Virus record (IMG/VR): IMGVR_UViG_3300025910_000035
Location: 1 to 24,156 of that record
DNA length: 24,156 nt
Source: a virus
Reading direction: 5' to 3' (one strand)
Shown piece after piece: positions 14,532 through 23,500 of the stretch. The position numbers were made by a program, and so were the translations under genes. Under the pieces are notes generated by a model. It saw nothing but the letters and a program-made list of their open reading frames with translations, was not told the origin of the DNA and ran no database searches. Every line of letters begins with the position of its first letter. Position 1 is the stretch's first letter.

Positions 14532-15033
14532 CGAGGAAGAGCGTCGAGCTAAGCATGCCACTTACCAGAGGGCTTATTGGAATTCTCACCCAGAATTTCG
14601 AGAGCGGCAGAAAGAGAAGCGCAGACAATATTTCCTCAAGCCAGGGGTCAAAGAACGGTACGCAGCTCACCAGCTTCGGTACCGTAATAACAACATAGAA
14701 GCTGCCAGAAAGCGGGCTCGGCAGTGGCACATTGACAATCCAGAAAAGGTTAGAGCGCAGATTCTGGCACGTCGTGGAACAACACTAGAGTGGTTCAGAA
14801 ACCAACTCATTGGGCAAGCAGGTCGATGTGCGATCTGCGGGTTCGTGTTTCCCTCGTCCAAAGCTACCCATGTGGATCACGATCATAAGACGGGACGTGT
14901 AAGAGCACTACTGTGTAGTCACTGCAACGTACTGCTAGGAGCGGCACGAGACAGACCTAAGATTTTGTTCAAGGCCGCAGCGTATTTGAGGAGTTCAGAA
15001 TGCCCGCCAGACGATCAGGACTCGCAGTCGTGA
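14524..15033 (+). CDS. Endonuclease VII-type HNH nuclease
   Basis: 169 residues. The C-terminal part is a clear recombination endonuclease VII domain: C102-A-I-C105, VDHDHKTGRVRALLC (D118, H119, D120, H121, C131), then C134-N135-V-L-L-G and a closing DRPKILFKAAAYL. The two CxxC pairs should hold zinc and the HDH region with N135 the active site. Residues 1-90 are highly basic and helical with repeated YRxxxxE-type charge patterns, probably for DNA contact. ATG 14524 overlaps the previous gene by eight bases and has no ribosome site, so translation is probably coupled. The gene is richer in A and T than its neighbours and separates a tail gene from the chaperones: signs of a mobile insertion rather than a packaging Endo VII. 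Confidence 0.88.
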   Translation: MDSEEERRAKHATYQRAYWNSHPEFRERQKEKRRQYFLKPGVKERYAAHQLRYRNNNIEAARKRARQWHIDNPEKVRAQILARRGTTLEWFRNQLIGQAGRCAICGFVFPSSKATHVDHDHKTGRVRALLCSHCNVLLGAARDRPKILFKAAAYLRSSECPPDDQDSQS

Positions 15034-15326
15034 GCGAGAACAACAGCCTATTCGCAGCCAAGACCGTCGAGATCGGCGGCACCACCTATACCGTCAATGA
15101 ACTCGATGGCGGTACCTATGACGAGTGCATCGAGAAAGCCAAGACCGAGACTGGCATCGACACCAGCGCTCTCCTCAAGTTCATGACCGAGAAGGCAATC
15201 AGCCCCAAGCTGACGATTGCCGAGATCAACAAGCTGCCGTTCACCAAGCGCGGTCAGTTGTATGACGCGGTGAATGACGTTCATTTCCCAGCCCGCGAAT
15301 CAGTGGGAAAAGCGGACAACGCCTGA
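15000..15326 (+). CDS. Tail assembly chaperone, short form (gpG-like)
   Basis: 108 residues from ATG 15000, which has GAGGAG seven bases upstream inside the HNH gene. GTG 15030, with a GTGA overlap to the HNH stop, is an alternative that removes ten residues (MPARRSGLAV); the first conserved-looking residues (FAAKTVEIGGTTYTVNELDGG) lie after both. The segment YDECIEKAKTETGIDTSALLKFMTEKAI and LTIAEINKLPFTKRGQLYDAVNDVHF is typical of chaperones encoded just before the tape measure gene. It carries a slippery GGGAAAA near its end, so a longer product is expected too. Confidence 0.82.
   Translation: MPARRSGLAVVSENNSLFAAKTVEIGGTTYTVNELDGGTYDECIEKAKTETGIDTSALLKFMTEKAISPKLTIAEINKLPFTKRGQLYDAVNDVHFPARESVGKADNA
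15305..15311 (+). promoter_or_regulatory. -1 ribosomal frameshift site GGGAAAA
   Basis: The heptamer is in phase with the chaperone frame (G GGA AAA), the canonical X XXY YYZ layout. Slipping one base back continues into an open frame that runs to TAA 15500-15502. A small CTGAG/CTCGG hairpin (15323-15335) lies 11 bases downstream. The same site type and gene position are well known in lambda (GGGAAAG in gpG/gpGT) and most siphoviruses. Confidence 0.8.
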
Positions 15327-15502
15327 GCGACTCGGAGTTCTGGCAGCACATCGTTGCAATGGCGTATGGCAAATGGCCTGACGAAGTAGCGTCGCGCCCT
15401 GCTGCCCAGTATCGAAAGATGCTCTGGGCGGTGCTCGACAAAGTTGACTACGAAGCTGAGGCGTGGCAGAAGAAGCCTGAAGACGAGATCGACGTGGAGT
15501 AA
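15311..15502 (+). CDS. Second tail assembly chaperone domain, reached by frameshift (gpGT-like)
   Basis: This frame has no useful start of its own and is read after a -1 shift at 15305-15311, giving a fused protein of about 167 residues (104 from the first frame, 63 from this one). The added part has the conserved T-domain look: SDSEFWQHIVAMAYGKW, then RPAAQYRKMLWAVLDKV, then an acidic end PEDEIDVE. In lambda the gpGT fusion binds the tube subunit and tape measure protein during assembly; the same role is expected here. The stop lies three bases before the tape measure ATG. The frame shares only the overlap at its beginning with the first chaperone gene. Confidence 0.78.
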   Translation, partial: SGQRLSDSEFWQHIVAMAYGKWPDEVASRPAAQYRKMLWAVLDKVDYEAEAWQKKPEDEIDVE

Positions 15503-15505
15503 CGA

Positions 15506-18500
15506 ATGGCCGAAGACGAAATCTCGGGCCTAAGCGCCGAGATAACTGGAGACACGACTGGCTTGCAGGCCGCTTTTGAGCGGGCTGCGGGTATGTACCG
15601 TGCCTTCGACCAGAAATATGGTCGCCTCACTGTCCAGATCACCGCCAACGTCGCGCCGCCCAGTCAACAGGCTGTCGCCGCTACAGCTCGTGCGGCAACC
15701 GAGGCCACGGCACGCGGCGGGACAGCGGTTGCGATTCCCACTGCTCTTTCGGCTCCCACTCGTCAGCAGGCCGCGGTCCTTCGCGAACAGACCACGCGGC
15801 TGCTTCAGGCGGAGGCTGCCGGAGCGTCCATCGTTCCGGTCTTCCGTGCTCCGTCTGGAGCACCGGGTGGTATCGGTGGGCGGTTCATCTCTCCAGCACA
15901 GGCCGCTTCGCTCACGCCGCAACTCGACCAGGCGCTCAAAACTCACGATGCCCAACTGGCGACCGAGGTCAACGCCGCTTCCCAAACGGCACGTAGCAAT
16001 GTCCGCCAGTCTTTGGTGCCGATCATCTCGCGGCCGCAGATCGCGGTCCCGGTAGCTAACCAGATTCCCGAGGAGGAGATAAGAGCACAGGCCCAGAGCC
16101 GCGCTAATGCTCTAGGACGCGCGGTCCAGTTCCCAACCGCCGCAGGCATCGGGCGTGTCTTCCCGACTGGTAGAGGCGGTCCTGTTGGGGCAGAGGGCGT
16201 CGAATCAATAGGCGGCGTGCCGCTACCGCCAGGAGCACGAGCGTTCACTAGAGGAAACCCACAAGCGGAGGAAGAAGCTGCTCGATTCCGTGCTGAGAAC
16301 ATACAACTGCGGCAAGCCGCTGGACTCACTGCTCCAGGTGGCGCTTGGAGGAATACTCCACAGGCACAAGCAGGGAATGTCTCTCTAGTTCCAATCCCGC
16401 TCCTCAATCGGATGCGAGAACTTGAACGCTCTGGACCTCAGTCCCGTGAAACGATTGAGAGAATAAAGGCTTCGATACAGCAGCGCGGTTTGGATGAACC
16501 GCTTGGAATCGACTATAGCGTGGCCGATAGGGCTGCTTCCCTTACTGAAGGTCACCATCGTCTTATCGCGGCCCAAGAACTTGGCTATACGGCTCTCCCC
16601 GCCCATGTAATGCGTCGGGAAGGACCACTAAGCGGACGCTCTGGGAAGCTTCCTCCACTTCCAGTCGAACAGCCAATAGAGCCTGACGAATTTGGCTATG
16701 TGAAGGGTAACTTCCCGCCATCTCGGATATTCCCTCCGACTCGTGGGATTCGCGGTGCGCAGGAAGCAGGCGCCGCACCCGGATTGAGCGAGATCGTCCG
16801 TTCTCAAGCTGCACGGATCACCGAGCTTGAAGGGCAATTGGGACGCGGACGACCAGTTCAGCCCGGAGCGCTATTCGATCCTCGTCTCGCGGCCACTGGC
16901 TCACAATTCCGCGCTCCTGCTGGAGCACGCGGAGCAGCCGGAGAAGCCATCGGTGGACGGGTCGTTGCGGCTCCAACCGACACTCCAGCACAGCAGGCCC
17001 TCCGCCGTGTCCAGACCGAACTGACTCAGAACGAGGAAACCCTTACTCGGGCGCGCCGCACTGAACTTACCCAAACTCAGCAGTTCCTCCAGCAGATCGT
17101 GCGGCTTACGCCGCGCCAGCAGATCGAGACTGCCCAGACCGCCTCGCTGCAACGACCCGCTCCAGGTGGCGCAGTCCAAGCAACAGAACTACTGCGTCAG
17201 GCGATTACTGGAAGCCTTCTCCCGGCTCCGGTATATCCAGCGGCTAGGGTTGCTCCCATCGTTCGTCCCGCGATCCAGGTTCCGGTTGCAGCGGCTGGAC
17301 CAGCAGCCCCAGCGCCTGTCACCGAGGAACATCTGCGAGCCTTTGCCAACGTGCCATACGGCGGTCGCAAGGTAGGAGAACTGCCACGCGAGCAGCAGAT
17401 CAAGACCATTGGCTCGTTGCTGGCATCGGGAGTTCCGGTACCTCAGGTGCCACGGCCGCTGGAGGAAGTCGCGGCTACCGGCCTTCCCACCGCAGGTGAG
17501 GCACTACCTGAGCGAGCTGCCCAACTTCCTGAAATCGCTGAGGCTCGCGCGCAGCGAGTCACAACTGCGGGCGAAGCGCGTGTCGGTAGCTTGCGTTCCA
17601 CGATCTCGTCGTTGTTCTTCACGATCTCCGGTGCCCGTGGCAAGGTCGCCGAACTTGAAGATCAGCAGCGCGATTTCACTTCCAAGATCGTCGCGAATAT
17701 CAAGGAAGAAGAAAACATCACCAAACGGCTGCCTGCCGAACATGCGGCTGCCACGGCCGCTATCGGTGAGCCTGAGAAGTTCGAGAAGCTCAACGCCCAG
17801 TACGAGTTATCAGGCAAGCGGCTCGGTGAACTACGGGGTCAGCTTCCGGCGCTGCGCGAAGGTCTGGCAGGTGTCAATAAGGAACTCGGCGCGCTGAATA
17901 CCGGAGGCTCGGCGCTGGCCGCGTCCTTCGCTGGTGGTGTGATCGGTGGACTCGCCTTCAGCGTTGCGATGCAGGGTGTCACGGCCGTTGTAGGACTGGC
18001 AGCCAAGGCTCTTGATCCAGCCATTGAGCGGGTCACCGGCTTCACCACGCTAACGAATTCGCTGACCGATGCACTTTCGGATCAGAGCCGCGCTCTGAAG
18101 GGTAATACTGAACTAGCGGTGGCGGCCAGTTTTGCGCAGTCTGGACTTTCCGAGAGCGTCGCCGCCAGTATTCGTCCTCTTATTGAACAGCGCACGTCTT
18201 TGGAGGCAGGCGGCAAGGCACTTCAGGACCAGATCGACCAGATCAATGCCGCCTCGCAACTCCAGAATCAGCTAAGGCTGGCTGGCACGGGTCAGGCGGT
18301 TGGCTTTGGACAGACGCCGGGTGCTATCCCTGGGATCAGCACGGGCATCGGCGGATTCCTCAATACGCCGCTATTCCAGACGCCAGGAGCCATAGAGCAA
18401 CTTGCTCGTCTGACACCGCAAGGCGCTGCACAGCAGCGGGCTATCGGTGGAGCAGCCATCGGCGGCGGAGCTGGCATTCTCGGTGGTGCCCTTGCTGGTG

Positions 18501-20872
18501 GTGTAGCGGGTGGTATCGCAGGCGGCGGAGTGTTCTCGTTGCCTGCTGCTGGCATTGGAGCAATCCTTGGAGGCTTGGCTGGGGCTGGTATTGGCGCTGG
18601 CACCGCGAATGGCCTGCCGAGTATCGGTCTGCCGGGAATTTCTGGGAATCCTGCCGACTTCCAGAGGAACCTGCGCTCTCAAGCTCAGACTGGTCAGGCC
18701 GCTCAAGACCTGTCGGTCTTTACGCTGGCTATCAAGGACCTCGATGATGCTGCCAAGCGGGGTTCCCCAAATGTGCGGGACCTTGGAACCGCGATCAGCG
18801 GCTCTACCAATCAGAGTCAGATCGACCAGACGCAGAAGCTCCTCGAAGCACTCAAGGTTCCCGAGGACCAGCGAGAGAATCTCAAGCAGGCTGGATTTGT
18901 CCTACAGAATGCCTTTGGCGGCGTACAGAATGTCCGACAGGCTACGCAATTCTTCCAAGGTGCAACTCGTGGCGCTGCCATCCCTGCCCCACAAGAAGCC
19001 CTTGCTCAACTGCGCGAGCAGACCATTCCGGCGCGGCAGTTCCAGGTCCAAGCTCAGGCTGCGGCCCAGCGCGATCAACTTCAAGCCCAGATTGCCATTG
19101 CGCGCGCCGCACAGCCGTTCCTGCCAGCAGGTGTCACGGTTCCAGGTGGACTGAGTGCCGTCAGTTCCCAGATCACCGCACTCATCGGAAACTCGATCAA
19201 GGGTATTGACACCATCCAAGCGCAGCGGATTGAGGCTGGACGGGTCCAGATTCAGAACATCACCTCGGGTCTGGGGCCGCAGGCTCAGGCTGCGGCGGGT
19301 GCCGATTTCACTAGGATTCAGCAGCTCGGTGGACAAGCTGCCGCACTTCAGACAGGGATCACCCAAGAACAGGTTGGGCTACAGACAGCACAGTACAACG
19401 AGCAGATTCGCCAGCAGAAGCTGGCCCTGACTGACCTTGCCCAGATCACCGGGCGCATCGGGTCAATCGCCGGAGACAATCTCGGCATCTACGAGAAGCA
19501 GGCGATTGTCCTTGGGCGGCAGAGCGCCGAACTCACCCTTCAGTCGCAGCAACTCCAGCTTCAGAGTCAGTCCCTCCAGCTTCAACTTGCCCAGCGCCAA
19601 CTCAACTTCCAAGTCGCCGTCGCAGGCTTCGCGGGCGGCCCTGGTGAATCTCCCGAGGAAGCCGCACTGCGACAGGAAGCCGCCAAGCAGCAGGCAGCCT
19701 TCGCGCAGAAGCAGCTCGACATTCAGAAGGAACAACTGACTCTCGGCGAGAAGCAGGTTGCTTTAGCAGGCCGCGCCCTGCCGATCAGTTTCCGCATCGA
19801 GGACATCCAGCACAACCGCGACTACATCACCGCGGTCCATGCCCTGTCACTACTTGAACGGGCGCGGCAGGTCACGATTGACACGGCTGGCGCACAGGAA
19901 GCCTTACAGCGTATCCAAGCCGAGATCGACGCTTCCACCGCCGACCTGAATACCTATCTCCAAGCTGGCGAGCAGTTGATTCAAGGTGTCATCAGCGACG
20001 CCGCAGGCTTCATCCAACAGTACAAGCAGTCCGCTGAGACTCTGGAGCAAAGCGCCGCAGCCTTCTTCTCGGGCACCTCGACCGCATTCAGCAGTGCGTT
20101 CAACACATATCTGAAGAACGTCACGGGTCAGATCATAAACGTCACGTCTCAGCTTGCTGGAGTAACAACGGGCGGTACACCTAGTCGCGGGTTCTTTGCC
20201 CAGACCGGCTATCTAGGTAGCGTCAGTAATGACACTACGTTCCATGCTGGTGAGGCGGGGACCGAAGCGGTAGCAGTTCTAGCTCAACCGCGCGATGTCA
20301 CGGTTCATCCGACTGGCGCAATGCAGATGACGGTCGGACAAGCCAAGGGCCAGACCGTCGGTATCGTCAAGAACCCTCCGAAGTTCGCGGAAGGCTATGT
20401 CGGTTACATAGACCATCGCTCGATTTCTGAGACGAATCGGACGAACCAGGTCAATAACACGGCTCGCTACGCGACTGGCTATGTCGGATACGTGGACCGA
20501 ACTTCGCGCCTTTCTGACATCTCTCGGTTCTCAGATATTGCTCACCACGCTAAGGGTTACGTCGGGTACCTGAGCCAGCGATTCGCTGATGGCTATGTCG
20601 GTTCCATGCCTGCGGCTCCGCGCTATGCCGAAGGCTACTTTGGTTCGATGGGCTCAGAGCCGCACTACGCCGCGGGCTTCGCAGGCATTACCTCGCCGCA
20701 GACCATGTTCTCTAGCTCTAGCGGCGTCACGGTCAACATCACTATCACCGGAAATACGATCCGCTCCGACGAGGACATCGACAAACTCGCCGCGAAGGTG
20801 AGTGACATCGTGACCCAGCGCTTCGGCCGCACTTCCTCACTTCTCGGCTTCCGCTTGCCCAGCGGGTCCTAA
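15506..20872 (+). CDS. Tape measure protein, 1788 residues, with inserted ParB-like domain
   Basis: ATG 15506 has GGAG six bases upstream. The N-terminus (EISGLSAEITGDTTGLQAAFERA, split) is the usual start of these proteins. Residues about 292-372 look like a ParB/sulfiredoxin-fold domain: RETIERIKASIQQRGLDEPL, then EGHHRLIAAQELGYTALP with G349-H-H-R352. Hydrophobic or glycine-zipper segments lie near residues 803-837 and 977-1035, and a Gln/Leu heptad-like coil near 1345-1372 (LQLQSQSLQLQLAQRQL). The C-terminal part has GEAGTEAVAVL, typical of tape measure ends, then six copies of a YAxGYVG-type repeat (about 1626-1728) and a final NITITGNTIRSDEDID. It sets tail length; 1788 residues at about 0.15 nm each suggests a tail of roughly 250 nm, less if the inserted domain does not span the tube. 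Confidence 0.92.
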   Translation: MAEDEISGLSAEITGDTTGLQAAFERAAGMYRAFDQKYGRLTVQITANVAPPSQQAVAATARAATEATARGGTAVAIPTALSAPTRQQAAVLREQTTRLLQAEAAGASIVPVFRAPSGAPGGIGGRFISPAQAASLTPQLDQALKTHDAQLATEVNAASQTARSNVRQSLVPIISRPQIAVPVANQIPEEEIRAQAQSRANALGRAVQFPTAAGIGRVFPTGRGGPVGAEGVESIGGVPLPPGARAFTRGNPQAEEEAARFRAENIQLRQAAGLTAPGGAWRNTPQAQAGNVSLVPIPLLNRMRELERSGPQSRETIERIKASIQQRGLDEPLGIDYSVADRAASLTEGHHRLIAAQELGYTALPAHVMRREGPLSGRSGKLPPLPVEQPIEPDEFGYVKGNFPPSRIFPPTRGIRGAQEAGAAPGLSEIVRSQAARITELEGQLGRGRPVQPGALFDPRLAATGSQFRAPAGARGAAGEAIGGRVVAAPTDTPAQQALRRVQTELTQNEETLTRARRTELTQTQQFLQQIVRLTPRQQIETAQTASLQRPAPGGAVQATELLRQAITGSLLPAPVYPAARVAPIVRPAIQVPVAAAGPAAPAPVTEEHLRAFANVPYGGRKVGELPREQQIKTIGSLLASGVPVPQVPRPLEEVAATGLPTAGEALPERAAQLPEIAEARAQRVTTAGEARVGSLRSTISSLFFTISGARGKVAELEDQQRDFTSKIVANIKEEENITKRLPAEHAAATAAIGEPEKFEKLNAQYELSGKRLGELRGQLPALREGLAGVNKELGALNTGGSALAASFAGGVIGGLAFSVAMQGVTAVVGLAAKALDPAIERVTGFTTLTNSLTDALSDQSRALKGNTELAVAASFAQSGLSESVAASIRPLIEQRTSLEAGGKALQDQIDQINAASQLQNQLRLAGTGQAVGFGQTPGAIPGISTGIGGFLNTPLFQTPGAIEQLARLTPQGAAQQRAIGGAAIGGGAGILGGALAGGVAGGIAGGGVFSLPAAGIGAILGGLAGAGIGAGTANGLPSIGLPGISGNPADFQRNLRSQAQTGQAAQDLSVFTLAIKDLDDAAKRGSPNVRDLGTAISGSTNQSQIDQTQKLLEALKVPEDQRENLKQAGFVLQNAFGGVQNVRQATQFFQGATRGAAIPAPQEALAQLREQTIPARQFQVQAQAAAQRDQLQAQIAIARAAQPFLPAGVTVPGGLSAVSSQITALIGNSIKGIDTIQAQRIEAGRVQIQNITSGLGPQAQAAAGADFTRIQQLGGQAAALQTGITQEQVGLQTAQYNEQIRQQKLALTDLAQITGRIGSIAGDNLGIYEKQAIVLGRQSAELTLQSQQLQLQSQSLQLQLAQRQLNFQVAVAGFAGGPGESPEEAALRQEAAKQQAAFAQKQLDIQKEQLTLGEKQVALAGRALPISFRIEDIQHNRDYITAVHALSLLERARQVTIDTAGAQEALQRIQAEIDASTADLNTYLQAGEQLIQGVISDAAGFIQQYKQSAETLEQSAAAFFSGTSTAFSSAFNTYLKNVTGQIINVTSQLAGVTTGGTPSRGFFAQTGYLGSVSNDTTFHAGEAGTEAVAVLAQPRDVTVHPTGAMQMTVGQAKGQTVGIVKNPPKFAEGYVGYIDHRSISETNRTNQVNNTARYATGYVGYVDRTSRLSDISRFSDIAHHAKGYVGYLSQRFADGYVGSMPAAPRYAEGYFGSMGSEPHYAAGFAGITSPQTMFSSSSGVTVNITITGNTIRSDEDIDKLAAKVSDIVTQRFGRTSSLLGFRLPSGS
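20381..20691 (+). repeat. Six degenerate YAxGYVGY repeats near the tape measure C-terminus
   Basis: Copies: KFAEGYVGYIDHR, RYATGYVGYVDRT, HHAKGYVGYLSQR, RFADGYVGSMPAA, RYAEGYFGSMGSE, HYAAGFAGITSPQ. Core (R/H/K)-(F/Y/H)-A-x-G-(Y/F)-x-G. Spacing shrinks from about 26 to about 14 residues along the series. The aromatic/glycine pattern resembles choline- or sugar-binding type repeats in look only; no function can be assigned. Confidence 0.8.
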
Positions 20873-23500
20873 ATGAACATCGTGATCTCGGTGGATGGCA
20901 CCGACATCACCAATGACGTTGTGCTCGAAGCGGCGACCTTCACCTCGATGGCGAATGGCCGAGCAGGTTCCTGCAACTTCCGGGTGAGGGATTCGGCGCA
21001 CGTCTACACCTTGGTCGTGGGCAAGCAAGTCACGCTCGATATTGACGGTGTGCGGACATGGGGCGGCTTCATCAGCCAGATCGAGCGCGGGTACTTCTTC
21101 GATGCGTACGACTGCCGCTGCCGCGTACATGCCGTGCCACGCTACCTCGAAGTGCATGGCACCGACTACAACGTCCTGTTCCAGAAGCGGTTTCTGGAGG
21201 ATTTCTCCGAGCCGCGCAATGTGATTATGACCAGCTTCCCGGCCGATACCTTCGACTCGGTGGTCATCGACTACTACGTGGCGAACCACCTCGATCTCTC
21301 GGGCGACGGGATCAGCACGTCTCTGGTGCAGCACGTCTCGACTCCATCGACCGACGAGCTGATCTTCGGGCAGGCGGGCATGAACTGGGATGCGTTCATG
21401 CGGCGCATGGCCTTCAATACCGGGGCGATCTGGTATCTCGATCCCGATAAAAACCTAGTGTACGCCGACGTAGAAACCGAGGATGCGCCATTCGGAATCT
21501 CCGACGATCCGGGCGTGGGGCAGATCGGCTGCCGCGACATGGAAATCCTGTTCGACGGCGCGGACCTTATCAACGACGCGCTGGTTTGGGGACTGGACCA
21601 GGCGACCACGAGCCCAGTGTTCTCCCGCGTAGAGGATGCAACCTCGATCAGCGATCACGGCCGCTGGCAGCACGCCGAGCCCACTATCAGCGCCTTCAAG
21701 CAAGCGACCGTGGATCGCACCGCGAGCACCTTCGTCAATGGCTCGCCGCAATCCCTTCGCGGCCACAAGGACGATGCCAAGGCCATCAAATGCGCGATCT
21801 TCGTTCCAGGTTTCCGCGTGGCCCAGAAGGTCCATGTCGTCTCAGATGTGTTCGGCTTCGATGACACGATCCCGATTCGCGCCATCAAGGTCACTTTTCC
21901 GACGACTGAGCAGGCTCGCTGGGACCTGACGATTGCGACCGAGTACGACACGCCGTGGATCGGCTTCGACGTGGTGCCGTTTCATTTCGGCATTCCAAAT
22001 CCGATTCCGTTGAACATCACCATTCCGCGTATCGGTCCTGTAATCGGACCATGCAGCGGGTTTGTTCCCAGCGTATGCAGCACGGTTGATACCTTCAACC
22101 GCACGTTTGTTGGCGGATGGGGACTCAGTGAGATCGACGGCTTTCCGTGGAATCCTTCTGGCCCTGCTTCCAAATTCTCGGTAACTCCGAGCGCGGCAAT
22201 CGTCAGCGGCACGACCGATTACAAGCACATGACTCTCGCTCTGCCAGAAGGTTCTACGACTTCGCCTATCGAGATTCTGACAACGATCATCATTCCGTCT
22301 GGCGGCAATAACTACGTAATGAGCGTGGCGCTAGAAGGGAACGGTTTTGATCCCAGCTATGACATCGACTTCACTCGGAATGGCACAAGCCTAGACCTAT
22401 ATGCCTACGGTCAGAACCAAGGCGGCGGCTTTTTCGATGCGAGCCTGAACGGGCAGCTCACTGGCTTCGCGGGCCAGCCGATCAAGGTCAGGATGCGAGC
22501 AGACGGCAATCTGCATATCAAGACGTGGTTCGCGTCTGCCTCGGAACCTGGACCGTGGACCATTGAGATCACACTGGATGGGACCGTCGGCGGCGGTCAC
22601 TTTATGCGCTACTACTTCGGAAATACGACCGACGCCACGGCGACGATCTCATACCTGGAATTCGTTAGCGGCTATGCCTGCGGGGGAGCATTTGTCGGCG
22701 GCACGCCCACCACCGTTTACGCGGTTCAGAACGCCGACATCAACCACATTGGCGATGCACAATGGTCATCGCTCACTACTGGCGTGCGAGTGCTGTATAA
22801 CGGAGTCAACACGGCGATCCTTTATACCGCTGTAACGCCTATCAGCGAATGGCCCGCCAACCCATTGCGGGAATGGCTGGTCCTTTCGACTGGAGCCGTT
22901 CCCACGACGTATTCCTTGGCATTTCACAATGCCGCCTATGCGACACGGCTTGGCGTCTACCAGCTCGGTGACGTGACGACCGGAACGACCGCTGGTAATT
23001 CCGCTGCTCTGGCCCTGCTCAACATCGATCCTTTATTCACGGTCGCCGCTGGAGAAAGTTTCACCTTGACCAGCGGGACCTATCACCTGTCTCCTCAAGG
23101 CGGAACACCGATTGTTGGAACGGAGACGTACTGGCTCGGCGATGCTGCCAACGAATTCGATATACCAGGCCATGACGCTTGGATACTGACCAGCGACTAT
23201 CTGTACGGGGCAACATGGTGCAATCAGGTGACTCCTGTGACCCCACCTAACGGTCCAACCTGTCTGGTTCCGACTGCGGCCGCGAATCCGCCTGACACCA
23301 ACTATCAGTATTTCAATGTCGGCGGCAGCTATCAGGCTGGGACATCTCAGCTCTGGGTGGATGGGCTGTTCATGCGCGCCGCGAACCAGTACATCGAACT
23401 GCCCGATCAAGGGCTCATCGGTATTGACAACCTGATCCCGATTACCGGCGACTCTACCCTGTGGTTCTGCGCCAACTTTGAAGTGGCCGTGATTGCATGA
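20873..23500 (+). CDS. Tail-tip / baseplate hub-like protein with an inserted jelly-roll-type domain
   Basis: 875 residues; ATG 20873 follows the tape measure TAA directly, so translation is probably coupled. Residues 1-390 form the hub-like part: SVDGTDITNDVV, then VYTLVVGKQVTLDIDGVRTWGGFISQIE, GTDYNVLFQKRF and AIWYLDPDKNLVYADVE. This is the part shared with the next gene. Residues about 405-600 (DTFNRTFVGGWG through ATISYLEFVSG) look like a concanavalin A/LamG-like beta sandwich, a fold often used for sugar binding. The last 270 residues are beta-rich with tyrosines and Gly/Thr runs (WVDGLFMRAANQYIELPDQG), like receptor-binding ends. A role in the tail tip and host recognition is inferred. 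No protease or lysozyme motif is seen. Confidence 0.78.
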   Translation: MNIVISVDGTDITNDVVLEAATFTSMANGRAGSCNFRVRDSAHVYTLVVGKQVTLDIDGVRTWGGFISQIERGYFFDAYDCRCRVHAVPRYLEVHGTDYNVLFQKRFLEDFSEPRNVIMTSFPADTFDSVVIDYYVANHLDLSGDGISTSLVQHVSTPSTDELIFGQAGMNWDAFMRRMAFNTGAIWYLDPDKNLVYADVETEDAPFGISDDPGVGQIGCRDMEILFDGADLINDALVWGLDQATTSPVFSRVEDATSISDHGRWQHAEPTISAFKQATVDRTASTFVNGSPQSLRGHKDDAKAIKCAIFVPGFRVAQKVHVVSDVFGFDDTIPIRAIKVTFPTTEQARWDLTIATEYDTPWIGFDVVPFHFGIPNPIPLNITIPRIGPVIGPCSGFVPSVCSTVDTFNRTFVGGWGLSEIDGFPWNPSGPASKFSVTPSAAIVSGTTDYKHMTLALPEGSTTSPIEILTTIIIPSGGNNYVMSVALEGNGFDPSYDIDFTRNGTSLDLYAYGQNQGGGFFDASLNGQLTGFAGQPIKVRMRADGNLHIKTWFASASEPGPWTIEITLDGTVGGGHFMRYYFGNTTDATATISYLEFVSGYACGGAFVGGTPTTVYAVQNADINHIGDAQWSSLTTGVRVLYNGVNTAILYTAVTPISEWPANPLREWLVLSTGAVPTTYSLAFHNAAYATRLGVYQLGDVTTGTTAGNSAALALLNIDPLFTVAAGESFTLTSGTYHLSPQGGTPIVGTETYWLGDAANEFDIPGHDAWILTSDYLYGATWCNQVTPVTPPNGPTCLVPTAAANPPDTNYQYFNVGGSYQAGTSQLWVDGLFMRAANQYIELPDQGLIGIDNLIPITGDSTLWFCANFEVAVIA

